DNA of 64,000 nucleotides from Hymenobacter qilianensis. GTDB taxonomy: Bacteria > Bacteroidota > Bacteroidia > Cytophagales > Hymenobacteraceae. The notes beneath the pieces were generated by a model. It did no database searches, was not told the origin of the DNA, and saw nothing but the letters and a program-made list of their open reading frames with translations. The stretch spans positions 3,100,001 through 3,164,000 of the forward strand of contig NZ_CP060784.1 of NCBI RefSeq assembly GCF_014489555.1, in the 5' to 3' direction. A program made the translations under genes and the position numbers. How positions within the stretch are numbered: the first letter of the stretch is position 1; the number at the start of each line of letters is the position of its first letter. Of this stretch, positions 27,842-36,914 are shown in pieces.

Positions 27842-28946
27842 TGCCTTCACAGATCCAGTTGGCCAGCGCCTGCCGGTTATCAGGAATAACGAACCGGCGC
27901 TGGTCCTTGTCGTTGCGGATGTTGCCGAGCTCCATAAAAACGGTCGGGGCGAGGCTGTTGCGCACCACGTACAGCGAATTGCGCGTCGTCACGTTGCCGG
28001 AATAAGGTCGGTTGGGCTGAGCGCGGCGGTAGCGGGCGGTAAAGGTTTGGTGGATGCGCTGGGCAAGCTGCTGGCCGGCCTTGCTGTTGGAGTTGTGGTA
28101 GAAAAAAACGTCTATGTTCTGGCCCGCGCTCCTGCTGTCCACGTGCAAAGTCAGCAGGCGCTGGTAAGCGCTTTTATGCCGGGCATGCAGCTTATTTACA
28201 GTATTAATGCCCTGGCGCAGACGAGCCAACTGATTTAGCGGAATAGTCTGGCGCGGATACGTTACCTCGTCGTAATCGGTCTTGAGTACAGCTTGGTCGC
28301 GGATGCCGTCGTTGGGGTCCTGTGTAATCATATACACCTGAGCACCGTGCTCCATCAGGGTCCGCGCCAGCCGCAACGTCACATCATAAGCATATTCGTC
28401 CTCGGCCAATGCTGCATTGCCATATTGCCCAATGGCCCCCGGGTCGGGCCCGCCGTGTCCGGCCGCCAAGTACAAAACAGCCCCCCGCAGCTGCTGGTCG
28501 CGGACAACTATGTTAGCGTATTCATTGCCATACAGTTCCGCCCGTGAAATAGGCGCTAAAGTTCCTCGGGTGGAAGCCTTAGGGCTGGCTGCTTTAGTGC
28601 TTGAGCGGGCAGAAGCGGGAGGAAGGCGATATTTTCGGCCGGCAATCAGACCCTGATTTTTGCTCAGGTTGGCCCGATTCAGCACTAGAAAGGCCTGTAA
28701 ATGCGTAGCCGGATTTAAGCCATGCCGTCGTAGCAAAGTGTGGGTGCCATCACCGGGACGAGCTGTTACCTGGCGAATGACGCCCTGACTAAATGCCAGA
28801 ACCGAAGTCAGCAGCAGTGCCAGGAAAAGGGAAATTGAACGCAAAAAGAGCAAGCCGCAGGTAAAGAAAATTCGTGTATACCAATATGAGCGTAAAAGTA
28901 CCGAGGCCGTGCTTATAAACATGAGCCAATTAACTGGCCTGGGCAT
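27813..28946 (-). CDS. N-acetylmuramoyl-L-alanine amidase (Amidase_3) with LysM-like segment
   Basis: Up to 377 aa. Zn-dependent amidases of this family cut the bond between MurNAc and the peptide stem. Zinc and catalytic residues are seen in YLAAGHGGPDPGA (His; the usual Asp is Ala), EDEYAYDVTLRLA (Glu), LTLHVDSRS (His) and VFMELGNIRND (catalytic Glu). A LysM-like stretch follows the signal peptide (GDGTHTLLRRHGLNP...NRANLSKNQGL), suggesting peptidoglycan binding. The signal core is RSISLFLALLLTSVLAFSQ, so the true start may lie nearer than the ATG at 28946. Confidence 0.85.
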   Translation of the reverse strand: MPRPVNWLMFISTASVLLRSYWYTRIFFTCGLLFLRSISLFLALLLTSVLAFSQGVIRQVTARPGDGTHTLLRRHGLNPATHLQAFLVLNRANLSKNQGLIAGRKYRLPPASARSSTKAASPKASTRGTLAPISRAELYGNEYANIVVRDQQLRGAVLYLAAGHGGPDPGAIGQYGNAALAEDEYAYDVTLRLARTLMEHGAQVYMITQDPNDGIRDQAVLKTDYDEVTYPRQTIPLNQLARLRQGINTVNKLHARHKSAYQRLLTLHVDSRSAGQNIDVFFYHNSNSKAGQQLAQRIHQTFTARYRRAQPNRPYSGNVTTRNSLYVVRNSLAPTVFMELGNIRNDKDQRRFVIPDNRQALANWICEGIIADYRSHR

Positions 28947-28970
28947 GCCCTTCGGTTTCCGGCCTTCTGT

Positions 28971-29068
28971 AGAGACGCGTATTCGCGTCTAATAATCGTT
29001 GAACGACTTGTGTCAAAATAAGCAGTCTAAACAACGTCGGCAACGACTAGACGCGAATACGCGTCTCT
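28971..29068. repeat. MITE-like inverted repeat (GAGACGC family)
   Basis: The arms 28971-28991 and 29048-29068 are perfect 21-base inverted copies, each itself containing GACGCG...CGCGTC. Pairing continues inward (ATCGTTG against CAACGAC). Related to 1885-2099 and 40758-40860. Confidence 0.75.
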
Positions 29069-29206
29069 GAAGAAAGCGTGAGGCATTCATAATCAATTCA
29101 TTGTCAGGGGTTGACAAGGTTATTGACATTGCTGCCTGTATAATGCGACGCCAGATGCGTATTGGAAGGCTGATTTATTGACTGTCCAACTCTGTGCTCT
29201 TCCTGC

Positions 29207-31757
29207 ATGCCTAAATTCACTTCCCAACCTGCTTCACCAGACTTTACCGGCTTTGTAGAGGTGCGCGGCGCCCGCGAGCACAACCTCAAAAACGTTGATC
29301 TGAAAATTCCGCGCGATGCATTAGTGGTATTTACGGGCGTGTCGGGTTCGGGCAAGTCGAGTTTGGCCTTCGGGACGCTTTACGCCGAGGCCCAGCGCCG
29401 CTACCTGGAGTCGGTATCGCCGTACGCGCGGCGGCTTTTTCACCAGATGGCCGTGCCCGAGGTCGATGCCATTGAAGGTTTGCCCCCCGCAGTGGCCTTG
29501 CAGCAGCAGCGCGGCACGCCCACCACGCGCTCGTCAGTGGGCTCGGTCACGACGCTTTCCAATCTCGTGCGCATGCTCTACTCGCGGGCCGGCGACTACC
29601 CGGCGGGGCAGGGAATTATCTATGCCGAAGCCTTTTCGCCCAATACGCCTGAGGGTGCCTGCCCCACCTGCCACGGTCTGGGCCGCATTTATGAAGTAAC
29701 CGAGCGCTCCATGGTGCCCGACGACTCGCTCACCATTCGGGAGCGGGCCATTGCGGCCTGGCCCCAGGCCTGGGGGGGCAAAATCAGCGCGATATTCTCG
29801 TCACGCTCGGCTACGACGTGGATCGGCCCTGGCGCGAGCTGCCCCAGAAAGACCGCGACTGGATTCTGTTCACGGAGGAGCAGCCGGTGGTGCCGGTGTA
29901 TCCGGGCTACTCGCCCGCCGAAACCCAGCGCGCCCTGAAGCGTCGGGAGCCGCCAAACTATATGGGCACTTTCAGCAGCGCCAAGCGCCATGTGCTGCAC
30001 ACCTTTGCCACCACGCACAGCCCTCTGATGAAAAAGCGGGCCTTGCAATACATGCTCAGCACGGAGTGCCCTCTCTGCCAGGGCAAGCGCCTGCGCCCCG
30101 AGTCTTTGTCGGTGAAGTTTGCCGGCCTGGATATAGCCGAGCTTTCGCATCTGCCCCTGAAGCGCTTCGCTGACTTGTTGCGTCCTTACGCCGATGGCAC
30201 GCACACCGGCCGCAAAAAGCACGATGCCGCCCACCCCGAGCAGGTTATCGTGGCCCAGCGCATCGCTGCCGATCTGGTAGCGCGCCTGGCCGTGTTGCTC
30301 GATTTGGGGCTGGGTTATCTGTCGCTGGAGCGTAGCACGCCAACCTTGTCGCCGGGGGAGCTACAGCGGCTGCGACTCGCTACGCAGCTGTATTCCAATC
30401 TGTTTGGCGTAGTGTACGTGCTCGATGAGCCCTCCGCCGGCCTGCACCCCTCCGACACGGAGGCATTGCTAGCCGCCTTGGCGAGCTTGAAGCAAAGCGG
30501 TAATTCATTGTTTGTGGTCGAGCATAATCTGGACGTTATCCGGCAGGCCGACTGGCTGGTGGATGTGGGTCCGGCGGCCGGCGAGCAGGGAGGCGAAGTG
30601 CTCTATAGCGGCTCGCCGGCCGGCTTGGCAAATGTCTCTGCTTCGCAAACGCGCCGTTATTTGTTTGGCGAAGAAAAGCCCCCCACGCGTCCGCCGCGCA
30701 CACCCAGCGGCTGGCTGCGGCTGGCCGGCGTCACGCGCAACAACCTGAATGAGCTGGCTATAGCATTTCCGCTGGGCGTGCTCACGACCGTTACCGGCGT
30801 GTCGGGCTCGGGCAAATCGAGCTTAGTAAGCCAGGTGCTGGTGGAGCTGGTAGCTGAGCATCTAGGCCAAACAATCGAAGCCGACGATGAGCAGGAAGGC
30901 GACGAACTGGCCCGGGCCGCACCCATTGCCACTGGGGGCAAATTGTGAGCGGCATGGAAAATATCAAGCGCCTCGTGCGCGTCGATCAGAAGCCCATTGG
31001 CCGCACACCGCGCTCCAATATGGCTACTTACACGGGCCTTTTTGACCACGTGCGTAAGCTGTTTGCCGCCACTAAAATGGCCAAAGCCCGCCGCTACGAT
31101 GCCGGCCGCTTTTCCTTCAACGTGGCCAAAGGTCGCTGCGAAAACTGCCAGGGCGAAGGCTTTGTGATGGTAGAGCTACTGTTTCTGCCCAGCGTGTACG
31201 CGCCCTGCCCGGTATGCCATGGCGCGCGCTACAACGCTAAGACGCTGGAAGTAACGTATCAGGAGAAGAACATCGCCGAGGTGCTGGGCATGACCGTAGA
31301 TGTGGCCTGGAAGTTTTTCGCCGCCGAGCCTACCGTGCAGCGCGCCCTCACTGTGCTGCGGGAAGTGGGCTTGGGCTATCTGCGGCTGGGCCAGCCCGCT
31401 ACTGAACTTTCCGGCGGTGAGGCCCAGCGCATTAAGCTTGCCACGGAGCTACAGCGCACCCAGCGCGGCACTTCTGTCTACGTGCTCGATGAGCCTACCA
31501 CCGGCCTGCACCCTTCCGACGTGGAAAAGCTCATGGCTCAGCTCGACGGCTTGGTGGAAGCCGGCAACACAGTCATTGTAGTAGAGCACGACATGCGCGT
31601 AGTAGCCGGCTCCGACTGGGTGATTGACATGGGTCCAGGTGCCGGCGATGAAGGCGGCCAGGTAGTAGCCGCCGATGCACCTGCCAAAGTAGCTAGGAGC
31701 AAAGCCAGCCGTACCGCCCCTTACTTAGCGCGTTTCCTCGGTAATGACAGTAAGTAA
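29207..31757 (+). pseudogene. uvrA: UvrA-family excinuclease ATPase, two frame breaks
   Basis: UvrA binds DNA damage and loads UvrB in nucleotide excision repair. This about 850-aa form resembles the short UvrA paralogues. Three frames cover it. Breaks are at a run of seven G (29772-29778), where one more gives [20 protein letters not shown], and at five G (30934-30938), where one more gives TGGQIVSGMENIKRL. Visible parts are Walker [10 protein letters not shown] twice, zinc CxxC pairs (CPTCHG/CPLCQG and CENCQG/CPVCHG), signatures SPGELQRLRLA and LSGGEAQRIKLA, and Walker B VLDEPSAGLHPSD and VLDEPTTGLHPSD. All functional elements survive, so it would be whole if both tracts gained one base. 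Confidence 0.87.
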
Positions 31758-31784
31758 AATATAAACTCTGTCGACCAATAAGAA

Positions 31785-31877
31785 CGTCATGCAGAGCGCA
31801 GCGAAGCATCTCGCGTGCGTCGTTGTTTAGCTTGGCAACATCAGCACGCGAGATGCTTCGCTGCGCTCTGCATGACG
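31785..31877. repeat. REP-like palindrome
   Basis: The arms 31785-31818 and 31844-31877 are fully complementary over 34 bases around a 25-base loop. This is the cleanest copy of the GTCATGCAGAGCG family in the window. Confidence 0.85.
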
Positions 31878-31992
31878 GTCGGACTTAATACATCCCTTTT
31901 CTGGCCACGCCTTAACGTGGTTTTTGGTTCTAGTTCGATAAACTCCCCGCATTGTGCGTCCTTTGCGGGTCATTCTTCTGTTTCGTGTGGCT

Positions 31993-32793
31993 ATGCCGGC
32001 TAATCTTTCTTTGAGAACCGTTGATGTAACGCGCTATGTGACGCCCCTGCGGGAAGGTGGCTCCCTGCCAGCTTTGGCCGAAGCCGACGACGGGTTTCTG
32101 TACGTGTTGAAATTCAGAGGAGCAGGACAAGGCATCAAAGCGCTCATTGCCGAGCTCATTGTGGGCGAGCTGGCGCGGGTGATGGGCCTGCGCGTGCCGG
32201 AGCTGGTGTTCTGCCAGCTCGATGAAGCCTTCGGCCGCACCGAGCCCGACGAGGAAATTCAGGACCTGCTGCGCGCCAGCACCGGCGTCAATCTGGGGTT
32301 GCATTACTTGTCGGGCGCTATCACCTTCGACCCGCTAGTGACTGCAATCGAGCCCTATCTGGCCTCGCAAATTGTGTGGCTGGACTCGCTGACGCTGAAC
32401 GTAGACCGCACGGCCCGCAACACGAATATGCTCATGTGGCACAAGGAGCTGTGGCTGATTGACCACGGCGCGGCCCTCTACGTGCACCACGCCGGCTCGG
32501 GCTGGGCTCAGCCAGACCGGCAGCGCGCTTTTGCGCAAGTAAAAGACCATGTGCTGCTGCCAAAAGCCGCTGAGCTGGCAGCCGTAAACGCCGAAAGCCG
32601 AGCGCTGCTAACAAGTGATGTTATTCGGGAGATTGTGGCTTTGGTGCCCGACGAATGGCTGCTGGAAGCTTTCTCAACGGACACCACGGCCCAGGAGCAG
32701 CGGACGGCCTATGTAGAGTTTTTGGAAGCTCGCCTTGCCGCATCAGATACCTTTGTTCAAGAAGCGCAGCATGCCCGACAAGCACTTATTTGA
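31993..32793 (+). CDS. HipA-like kinase-domain protein
   Basis: 266 aa from the ATG at 31993. It has features of the HipA-type kinase core: an N-terminal LYVLKFRGAGQGIKALIAELIVGELARVMGL (nucleotide-binding Lys region), DRTARNTNMLMW (catalytic Asp and Asn) and LIDHGAALYVHH (metal-binding DHG in place of DFG). It is shorter than HipA toxins because the usual N-terminal subdomain is missing. It overlaps the next gene by 23 bases, so the two are translated together. Kinase target unknown; a regulatory or toxin-like role is only a guess. Confidence 0.78.
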   Translation: MPANLSLRTVDVTRYVTPLREGGSLPALAEADDGFLYVLKFRGAGQGIKALIAELIVGELARVMGLRVPELVFCQLDEAFGRTEPDEEIQDLLRASTGVNLGLHYLSGAITFDPLVTAIEPYLASQIVWLDSLTLNVDRTARNTNMLMWHKELWLIDHGAALYVHHAGSGWAQPDRQRAFAQVKDHVLLPKAAELAAVNAESRALLTSDVIREIVALVPDEWLLEAFSTDTTAQEQRTAYVEFLEARLAASDTFVQEAQHARQALI

Positions 32794-33157
32794 GTATGCC
32801 GTTCTGCGCGTGGTGCCGCGCGTGGAGCGAGAGGAGTTCCTCAACGTCGGCGTCATTGTGTACTGTCGGGCGCAGGGGTTTTTGCAAACGCAGTTTGAAC
32901 TGCCCGAAGCCCGCCTGCGTGCCCTCTCCGGCGACCAGGTGGATATGCAGGAGCTAACGGAGCGCCTGAAGGCCTTCGAGCGAATCTGTAGGGGGCGTGC
33001 CGAGGGTGGGCCTATCGGTCAGTTGCCCATTGCGGAGCGGTTTCGGTGGCTTACGGCTACGCGCAGCACCGTTGTGCAAACCTCGCCCGTGCACCCCGGC
33101 CTCTGCGAAGATGCCGCCGCTACGCTGGCGCGCTTGCATGCACAGCTTGTGCAATGA
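32771..33157 (+). CDS. DUF3037 protein paired with the HipA-like gene
   Basis: 128 aa from the ATG at 32771 (MPDKHLFEYAVLRVVPRVER). EFLNVGVIVYC and FERICRGRAEGGPIG match DUF3037, a small family that almost always follows a HipA-like kinase gene. The start overlaps the upstream gene by 23 bases, typical of a two-gene unit. Function unknown; the fixed pairing suggests it binds or controls the kinase. Confidence 0.82.
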   Translation: MPDKHLFEYAVLRVVPRVEREEFLNVGVIVYCRAQGFLQTQFELPEARLRALSGDQVDMQELTERLKAFERICRGRAEGGPIGQLPIAERFRWLTATRSTVVQTSPVHPGLCEDAAATLARLHAQLVQ

Positions 33158-33421
33158 AATCGCAGTCGTTTAGAGCTATGACACCAACCTGGCCGGGTAA
33201 TTAACTAGTGGTGGGCGAAAAAGCCCCCCAGAAAAATTATAACCATTCTTGCGACAAGCTAAAATGCTATTCGTCAATCAACTAAACTGGTTTCGGGAGT
33301 AGAAAAGAACGTGAAAGGTAAATTATGTAAAAATCAGCCCTTGGTATGGTAGTTGGGGCTGTGGGTGCTGCGTCAGCGTTCGGGGGCGGCATTTAGCAAA
33401 ATTTGGGAAAGGGAGGTAAGG

Positions 33422-33859
33422 TTGAGAATATCGAATAGCTATCACATTTATTATGAGAACCCCGTGGGCCGGGCCGTGAACGATCCGCTGGGTTTTGCCC
33501 GTCTCATGTATCAGGCTGGCTCGCGGCCCGAGGATGACTTTAAAGCCTTGCTAAATAACGTTACGAAGCTAATGGCTCGGCGCGAGGATGGCTGCCTACT
33601 GGTAGATCAGCGGTTGATGAGTCCTTTTACACCTGAGGAGCAGGAATACGTGATTCAGCAGTGGCTGCCGCGCTTAGTAGAGAAAGGTGGCTACCGCTAT
33701 GGCGCCGTTCTGGTGGCGCAAAACGTATTCGCACGCCTGGCGACGTCTACTATAATAGCCGCCGTGCGCGACTTATCGATTACATACCAGTATTTTGAGC
33801 AGGAAGCCGAGGCCGTCAACTGGCTTATTAGTCAGCAGCGGCACGCTATAAGCGCCTAG
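33422..33859 (+). CDS. Hypothetical STAS/SEC14-like protein
   Basis: 145 aa if the TTG at 33422 is used; the frame is open up to 33353. Alternating strands and helices (YHIYYENPVG, DDFKALLNNVTKLMARREDG, CLLVDQRLMSPFTPEEQEYV, YRYGAVLVAQNVFARLA) resemble the small STAS/SEC14-like proteins that are common and often duplicated in this group. No catalytic motif. Not firmly identified and the start is uncertain. Confidence 0.55.
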   Translation: MRISNSYHIYYENPVGRAVNDPLGFARLMYQAGSRPEDDFKALLNNVTKLMARREDGCLLVDQRLMSPFTPEEQEYVIQQWLPRLVEKGGYRYGAVLVAQNVFARLATSTIIAAVRDLSITYQYFEQEAEAVNWLISQQRHAISA

Positions 33860-33972
33860 CTCAGAGTGTAGCAACAGGACAGAAAAAAGAGGACCTGTAT
33901 AACCGCGCGGCGGCTATGCAGGTCTTCTTTGCGTATGAGGGGGCTTATTCTGGTGCTGCTTATCCGTTTGCT

Positions 33973-35136
33973 ATGAGTCAGGTATTGACTGCCGAGCCCC
34001 GTGTATCTGCCACGCGGGCGCGCATTGCCATTGCGCTATTCTTCTTTGTGTCAGGGTTTGGATTTGCTACCTGGGCCTCACGCATTCCTCTGATTCAACA
34101 CCGGCTGGGGCTGAATGAAGCCCAGCTGGGGGGCGTTTTGCTGGCCCTGCCGGCTGGCCTGATGCTCACGCTGCCCGTCACGGGGCAGCTGTTGCAGCGC
34201 TTTAGTAGCCGCCATGTGATGATGGCGGGCGCAGTGCTTTATAATGTAGCCTTGGCGCTGTTGGGCTTTGCTACCCACACCTGGCAGCTGGTGGCGCTGC
34301 TCTTTTGCTTCGGCTCCTCCCGCAACCTGCTCAATCTGAGTATGAACGCGCAGTCGGTGGGTGTGCAGACGCTGTACGAGCGCTCCATTATTGCTTCTTT
34401 TCATGGTGTCTGGAGCGTGGCGGGGTTCGCGGCGGCGGGCGTGGGCACTTTGCTGATAAGAGGTGCGGTGCCTATTAGCTATCACTTTCTGGGGGTAGCG
34501 GTGCTGCTCACGGCGCTGTCGCTGGCGTTTTTCCCCAATGCGCTGGCGCTGCCTCCTTCGCCGCCGGCTACCAAATCTCGCTTTTCCTGGCCCGATAAGC
34601 CGCTGCTGAAATACGGCCTTATCACGTTCGCCTCCATGGCCTGCGAAGGCACACTCTATGACTGGACGGGCGTGTACTTTGTGCAGGCCGTGCACGCACC
34701 CAAGGAGTTAGCCACGCTGGGCTTCACGGCCTACTTAGTTGCCATGACCACAGGCCGCTTCCTCGGCGACTGGGGAGTAAGCCGTTTTGGCACCAAACCA
34801 ATGCTCCAAGCCAGCGGCATCCTGATGACAACCGGCTTGCTGCTGGCTGCGGCTTTCCCAACGCCGATACTGGCCGGCCTTGGGTTTGTACTGGGCGGAT
34901 TGGGCGTGTCGTGCGTGGTGCCGCTGGTGTTTGGCCTCGTGGGCAAGGCCAGCCCCGAGCGTGCCGGGGCCGCCATTGCCTCCGTCTCTACGGTAAGCTA
35001 TTTCGGCTTTTTAATCGTGCCGCCGCTGGTAGGGTTTGTGGCCAAAGCCTCGGACCTGCGCTGGTCGTTTGCGCTGGTGGCGCTTTTGGGCGGACTGGTG
35101 GTCTGGCTGGTGCCTAAGCTGCGGGAAGAAGCATAA
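33973..35136 (+). CDS. MFS transporter (YbjJ-like)
   Basis: 387 aa from the ATG at 33973, 12 predicted membrane helices. FVSGFGFATWASRIPLIQHRL at the first segment is characteristic of the YbjJ-like MFS group of uncharacterised permeases. Its second half contains YDWTGVYF and TTGRFLGDW (motif A repeat). Substrate unknown. A gene-end hairpin candidate with A6-GC6 follows at about 35135. Confidence 0.85.
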   Translation: MSQVLTAEPRVSATRARIAIALFFFVSGFGFATWASRIPLIQHRLGLNEAQLGGVLLALPAGLMLTLPVTGQLLQRFSSRHVMMAGAVLYNVALALLGFATHTWQLVALLFCFGSSRNLLNLSMNAQSVGVQTLYERSIIASFHGVWSVAGFAAAGVGTLLIRGAVPISYHFLGVAVLLTALSLAFFPNALALPPSPPATKSRFSWPDKPLLKYGLITFASMACEGTLYDWTGVYFVQAVHAPKELATLGFTAYLVAMTTGRFLGDWGVSRFGTKPMLQASGILMTTGLLLAAAFPTPILAGLGFVLGGLGVSCVVPLVFGLVGKASPERAGAAIASVSTVSYFGFLIVPPLVGFVAKASDLRWSFALVALLGGLVVWLVPKLREEA

Positions 35137-35236
35137 AAAAGCCCCCCAGAAGTGCAAGGAGCGTTTACCACAAGCTCAACAACGGCCTTTACCATGGTCG
35201 GAGCGTATAGGATAGCCAGCACTTCAACATAGCAGC

Positions 35237-36217
35237 ATGGACTACATTCGCTTAGGGGCCTCAGGCCTACAGGTTTCCAGAATTTGCCTGGGCACGATGA
35301 CCTACGGCACCCCCACCGACCGCTGGCCGTGGGCGCTCAACGAGGAGCAGAGCCGGCCTTTTATACAGAAGGCGTTGGAGCTGGGAATCAACTTCTTTGA
35401 TACAGCCGACGTGTATTCCAACGGCGCCAGCGAAGAAGTAGTAGGCCGGGCCCTACGCGATTTTGCCTCCCGCGACGAGGTGGTTATTGCCACGAAAGTG
35501 TATAATGCCATGGGGCCGGGACCCAACGATAAAGGGCTGTCGCGCAAGCATATAATGAAGGCCATTGATGCCAGCCTCAAGCGCCTCGGCACCGACTACG
35601 TTGACCTATACCAGATTCACCGCTGGGACTACGATACGCCCATTGAGGAAACAATGGAAGCTCTGCATGATGTGGTGAAAGCGGGCAAGGCGCGCTACAT
35701 TGGGGCTTCCTCCATGTTCTCTTGGCAATTTGCGCAGGCCCTGTATTTGGCCGATCTGCACGGCTGGACGCGCTTTGTGAGCATGCAGCCCCACTACAAC
35801 CTGGTGTACCGCGAGGAGGAGCGCGAAATGCTGCCGCTGTGCCAGGATCAGAAAATCGGTGTGATTCCGTGGTCGCCGCTGGCGCGGGGGCTGCTCACGG
35901 GTAAGCGCAGCAAGGCGCGCAACGAAACCGAGCGCGCCCGCACCGATATCTTCGGGCAGGCGCTCTACTCCCGCGATGATGACTTCGACGTGGCCGCCCG
36001 CGTGACGGAAATCGCTGAAGCCCGCGGGCTGCCCAATGCCCAGGTGGCGCTGGCCTGGATGCTATCGAAGCCCGTGGTCACGGCCCCCATTATCGGGGCC
36101 AGCAAAACCGGACACTTGGAGGATGCCGTCGCCGCTCTGGACGTGCAGCTTTCGGAGGAAGAAATCACCCGTTTGGAAGAGCTTTATTTACCGCACCCGG
36201 TGCTGGGTTTTGCTTAA
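35237..36217 (+). CDS. Aldo/keto reductase
   Basis: 326 aa (alpha/beta)8 NADPH-dependent oxidoreductase acting on aldehydes or ketones. The catalytic tetrad region is visible: FFDTADVYSNGASEEVVG (Asp, Tyr), VVIATKVYN (Lys) and DLYQIHRWDYDTPIEETM (His). NADP-binding residues lie in GVIPWSPLARGLLTGK and APIIGASKTGHLEDA. It is the YajO/Tas-like branch. Physiological substrate unknown. The downstream lipoprotein gene begins 30 bases later and could be co-transcribed. Confidence 0.92.
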   Translation: MDYIRLGASGLQVSRICLGTMTYGTPTDRWPWALNEEQSRPFIQKALELGINFFDTADVYSNGASEEVVGRALRDFASRDEVVIATKVYNAMGPGPNDKGLSRKHIMKAIDASLKRLGTDYVDLYQIHRWDYDTPIEETMEALHDVVKAGKARYIGASSMFSWQFAQALYLADLHGWTRFVSMQPHYNLVYREEEREMLPLCQDQKIGVIPWSPLARGLLTGKRSKARNETERARTDIFGQALYSRDDDFDVAARVTEIAEARGLPNAQVALAWMLSKPVVTAPIIGASKTGHLEDAVAALDVQLSEEEITRLEELYLPHPVLGFA

Positions 36218-36247
36218 ATCAATAGTTATTTCTCGGTGTTTATGGGT

Positions 36248-36787
36248 ATGAAAACTGTTTTTCTATTGCTCTTGCTGAGCCTAGCTGCTTGCGCGCCTGA
36301 GCAGGTAAAAAATATCACCCAGCAATCGGGCGTCGATTTTAAGGCTTATAAAACCTACAACTTCATGGATGTGAATGCCCGCAACGAGGCCGATTTTCAG
36401 GGCCCTGGTACCGGCATCGAAACCCTGAAGCAAGCCGTGAGCCGCGAGATGGCGCGGCGCGGGTATCAGCAGTCGGATACGCCGGATTTGCTGGTGAATA
36501 TTGGGGTCGTTATTAAAGACAAAACCCAAACCCGCCAGACGACTATTCAGGAAGCGCCCTTTTATATTGGGCAGCGCAACTACCGCTGGCAAAGCCAGGA
36601 GGTGAAAACGGGCACTTACGAAGAGGGTACCGCCACTGTGGAAGTGGTGGATGCGGCCCGTAATGAGCTGATCTGGGAAGGCTCCGTGGCCAGCGTCCTG
36701 ACGCCCAAGCCCGACAAGCTGACCAAGCGCATAAACGACGCCATCAGGACCTTGTTTGATAAATACCCGGTGCCGCCCCAAAGCTAG
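36248..36787 (+). CDS. DUF4136 lipoprotein
   Basis: 179 aa from the ATG at 36248, chosen because it gives a compact signal peptide MKTVFLLLLLSLAACAPEQ with lipobox LAAC. An ATG at 36242 and a GTG at 36236 are also in frame. The body fits DUF4136: FKAYKTYNFMD near the start, TPDLLVNIGVVIKDKTQ, and ARNELIWEGSVASVL near the end. These are envelope lipoproteins of unknown function. A terminator follows directly. Confidence 0.85.
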   Translation: MKTVFLLLLLSLAACAPEQVKNITQQSGVDFKAYKTYNFMDVNARNEADFQGPGTGIETLKQAVSREMARRGYQQSDTPDLLVNIGVVIKDKTQTRQTTIQEAPFYIGQRNYRWQSQEVKTGTYEEGTATVEVVDAARNELIWEGSVASVLTPKPDKLTKRINDAIRTLFDKYPVPPQS

Positions 36788-36804
36788 TGCCGCCGCGAAA
36801 ACTG

Positions 36805-36847
36805 AAAAAGCCCCCAGGTCATTTTGGAATGGTTGGGAGGCTTTTTT
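36805..36847 (+). terminator. Intrinsic terminator
   Basis: AAAAAGCCCCCA pairs with TTGGGAGGCTTTTTT around a short A/T-rich loop. It ends the DUF4136 transcript. The stem has one mismatch, which lies in the C run. Confidence 0.75.
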
Positions 36848-36914
36848 CAGCTTTATTGGCAGCCAGCTAGCAATTGAAACGCTGCCCGCGACCTTCTGCC
36901 GCTACCTTTGCCGG

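Noticed and set aside
29207..31757. Three separate UvrA-like genes
   Set aside because: Each junction is restored to continuous UvrA sequence by one base in a G run, so this is one gene.
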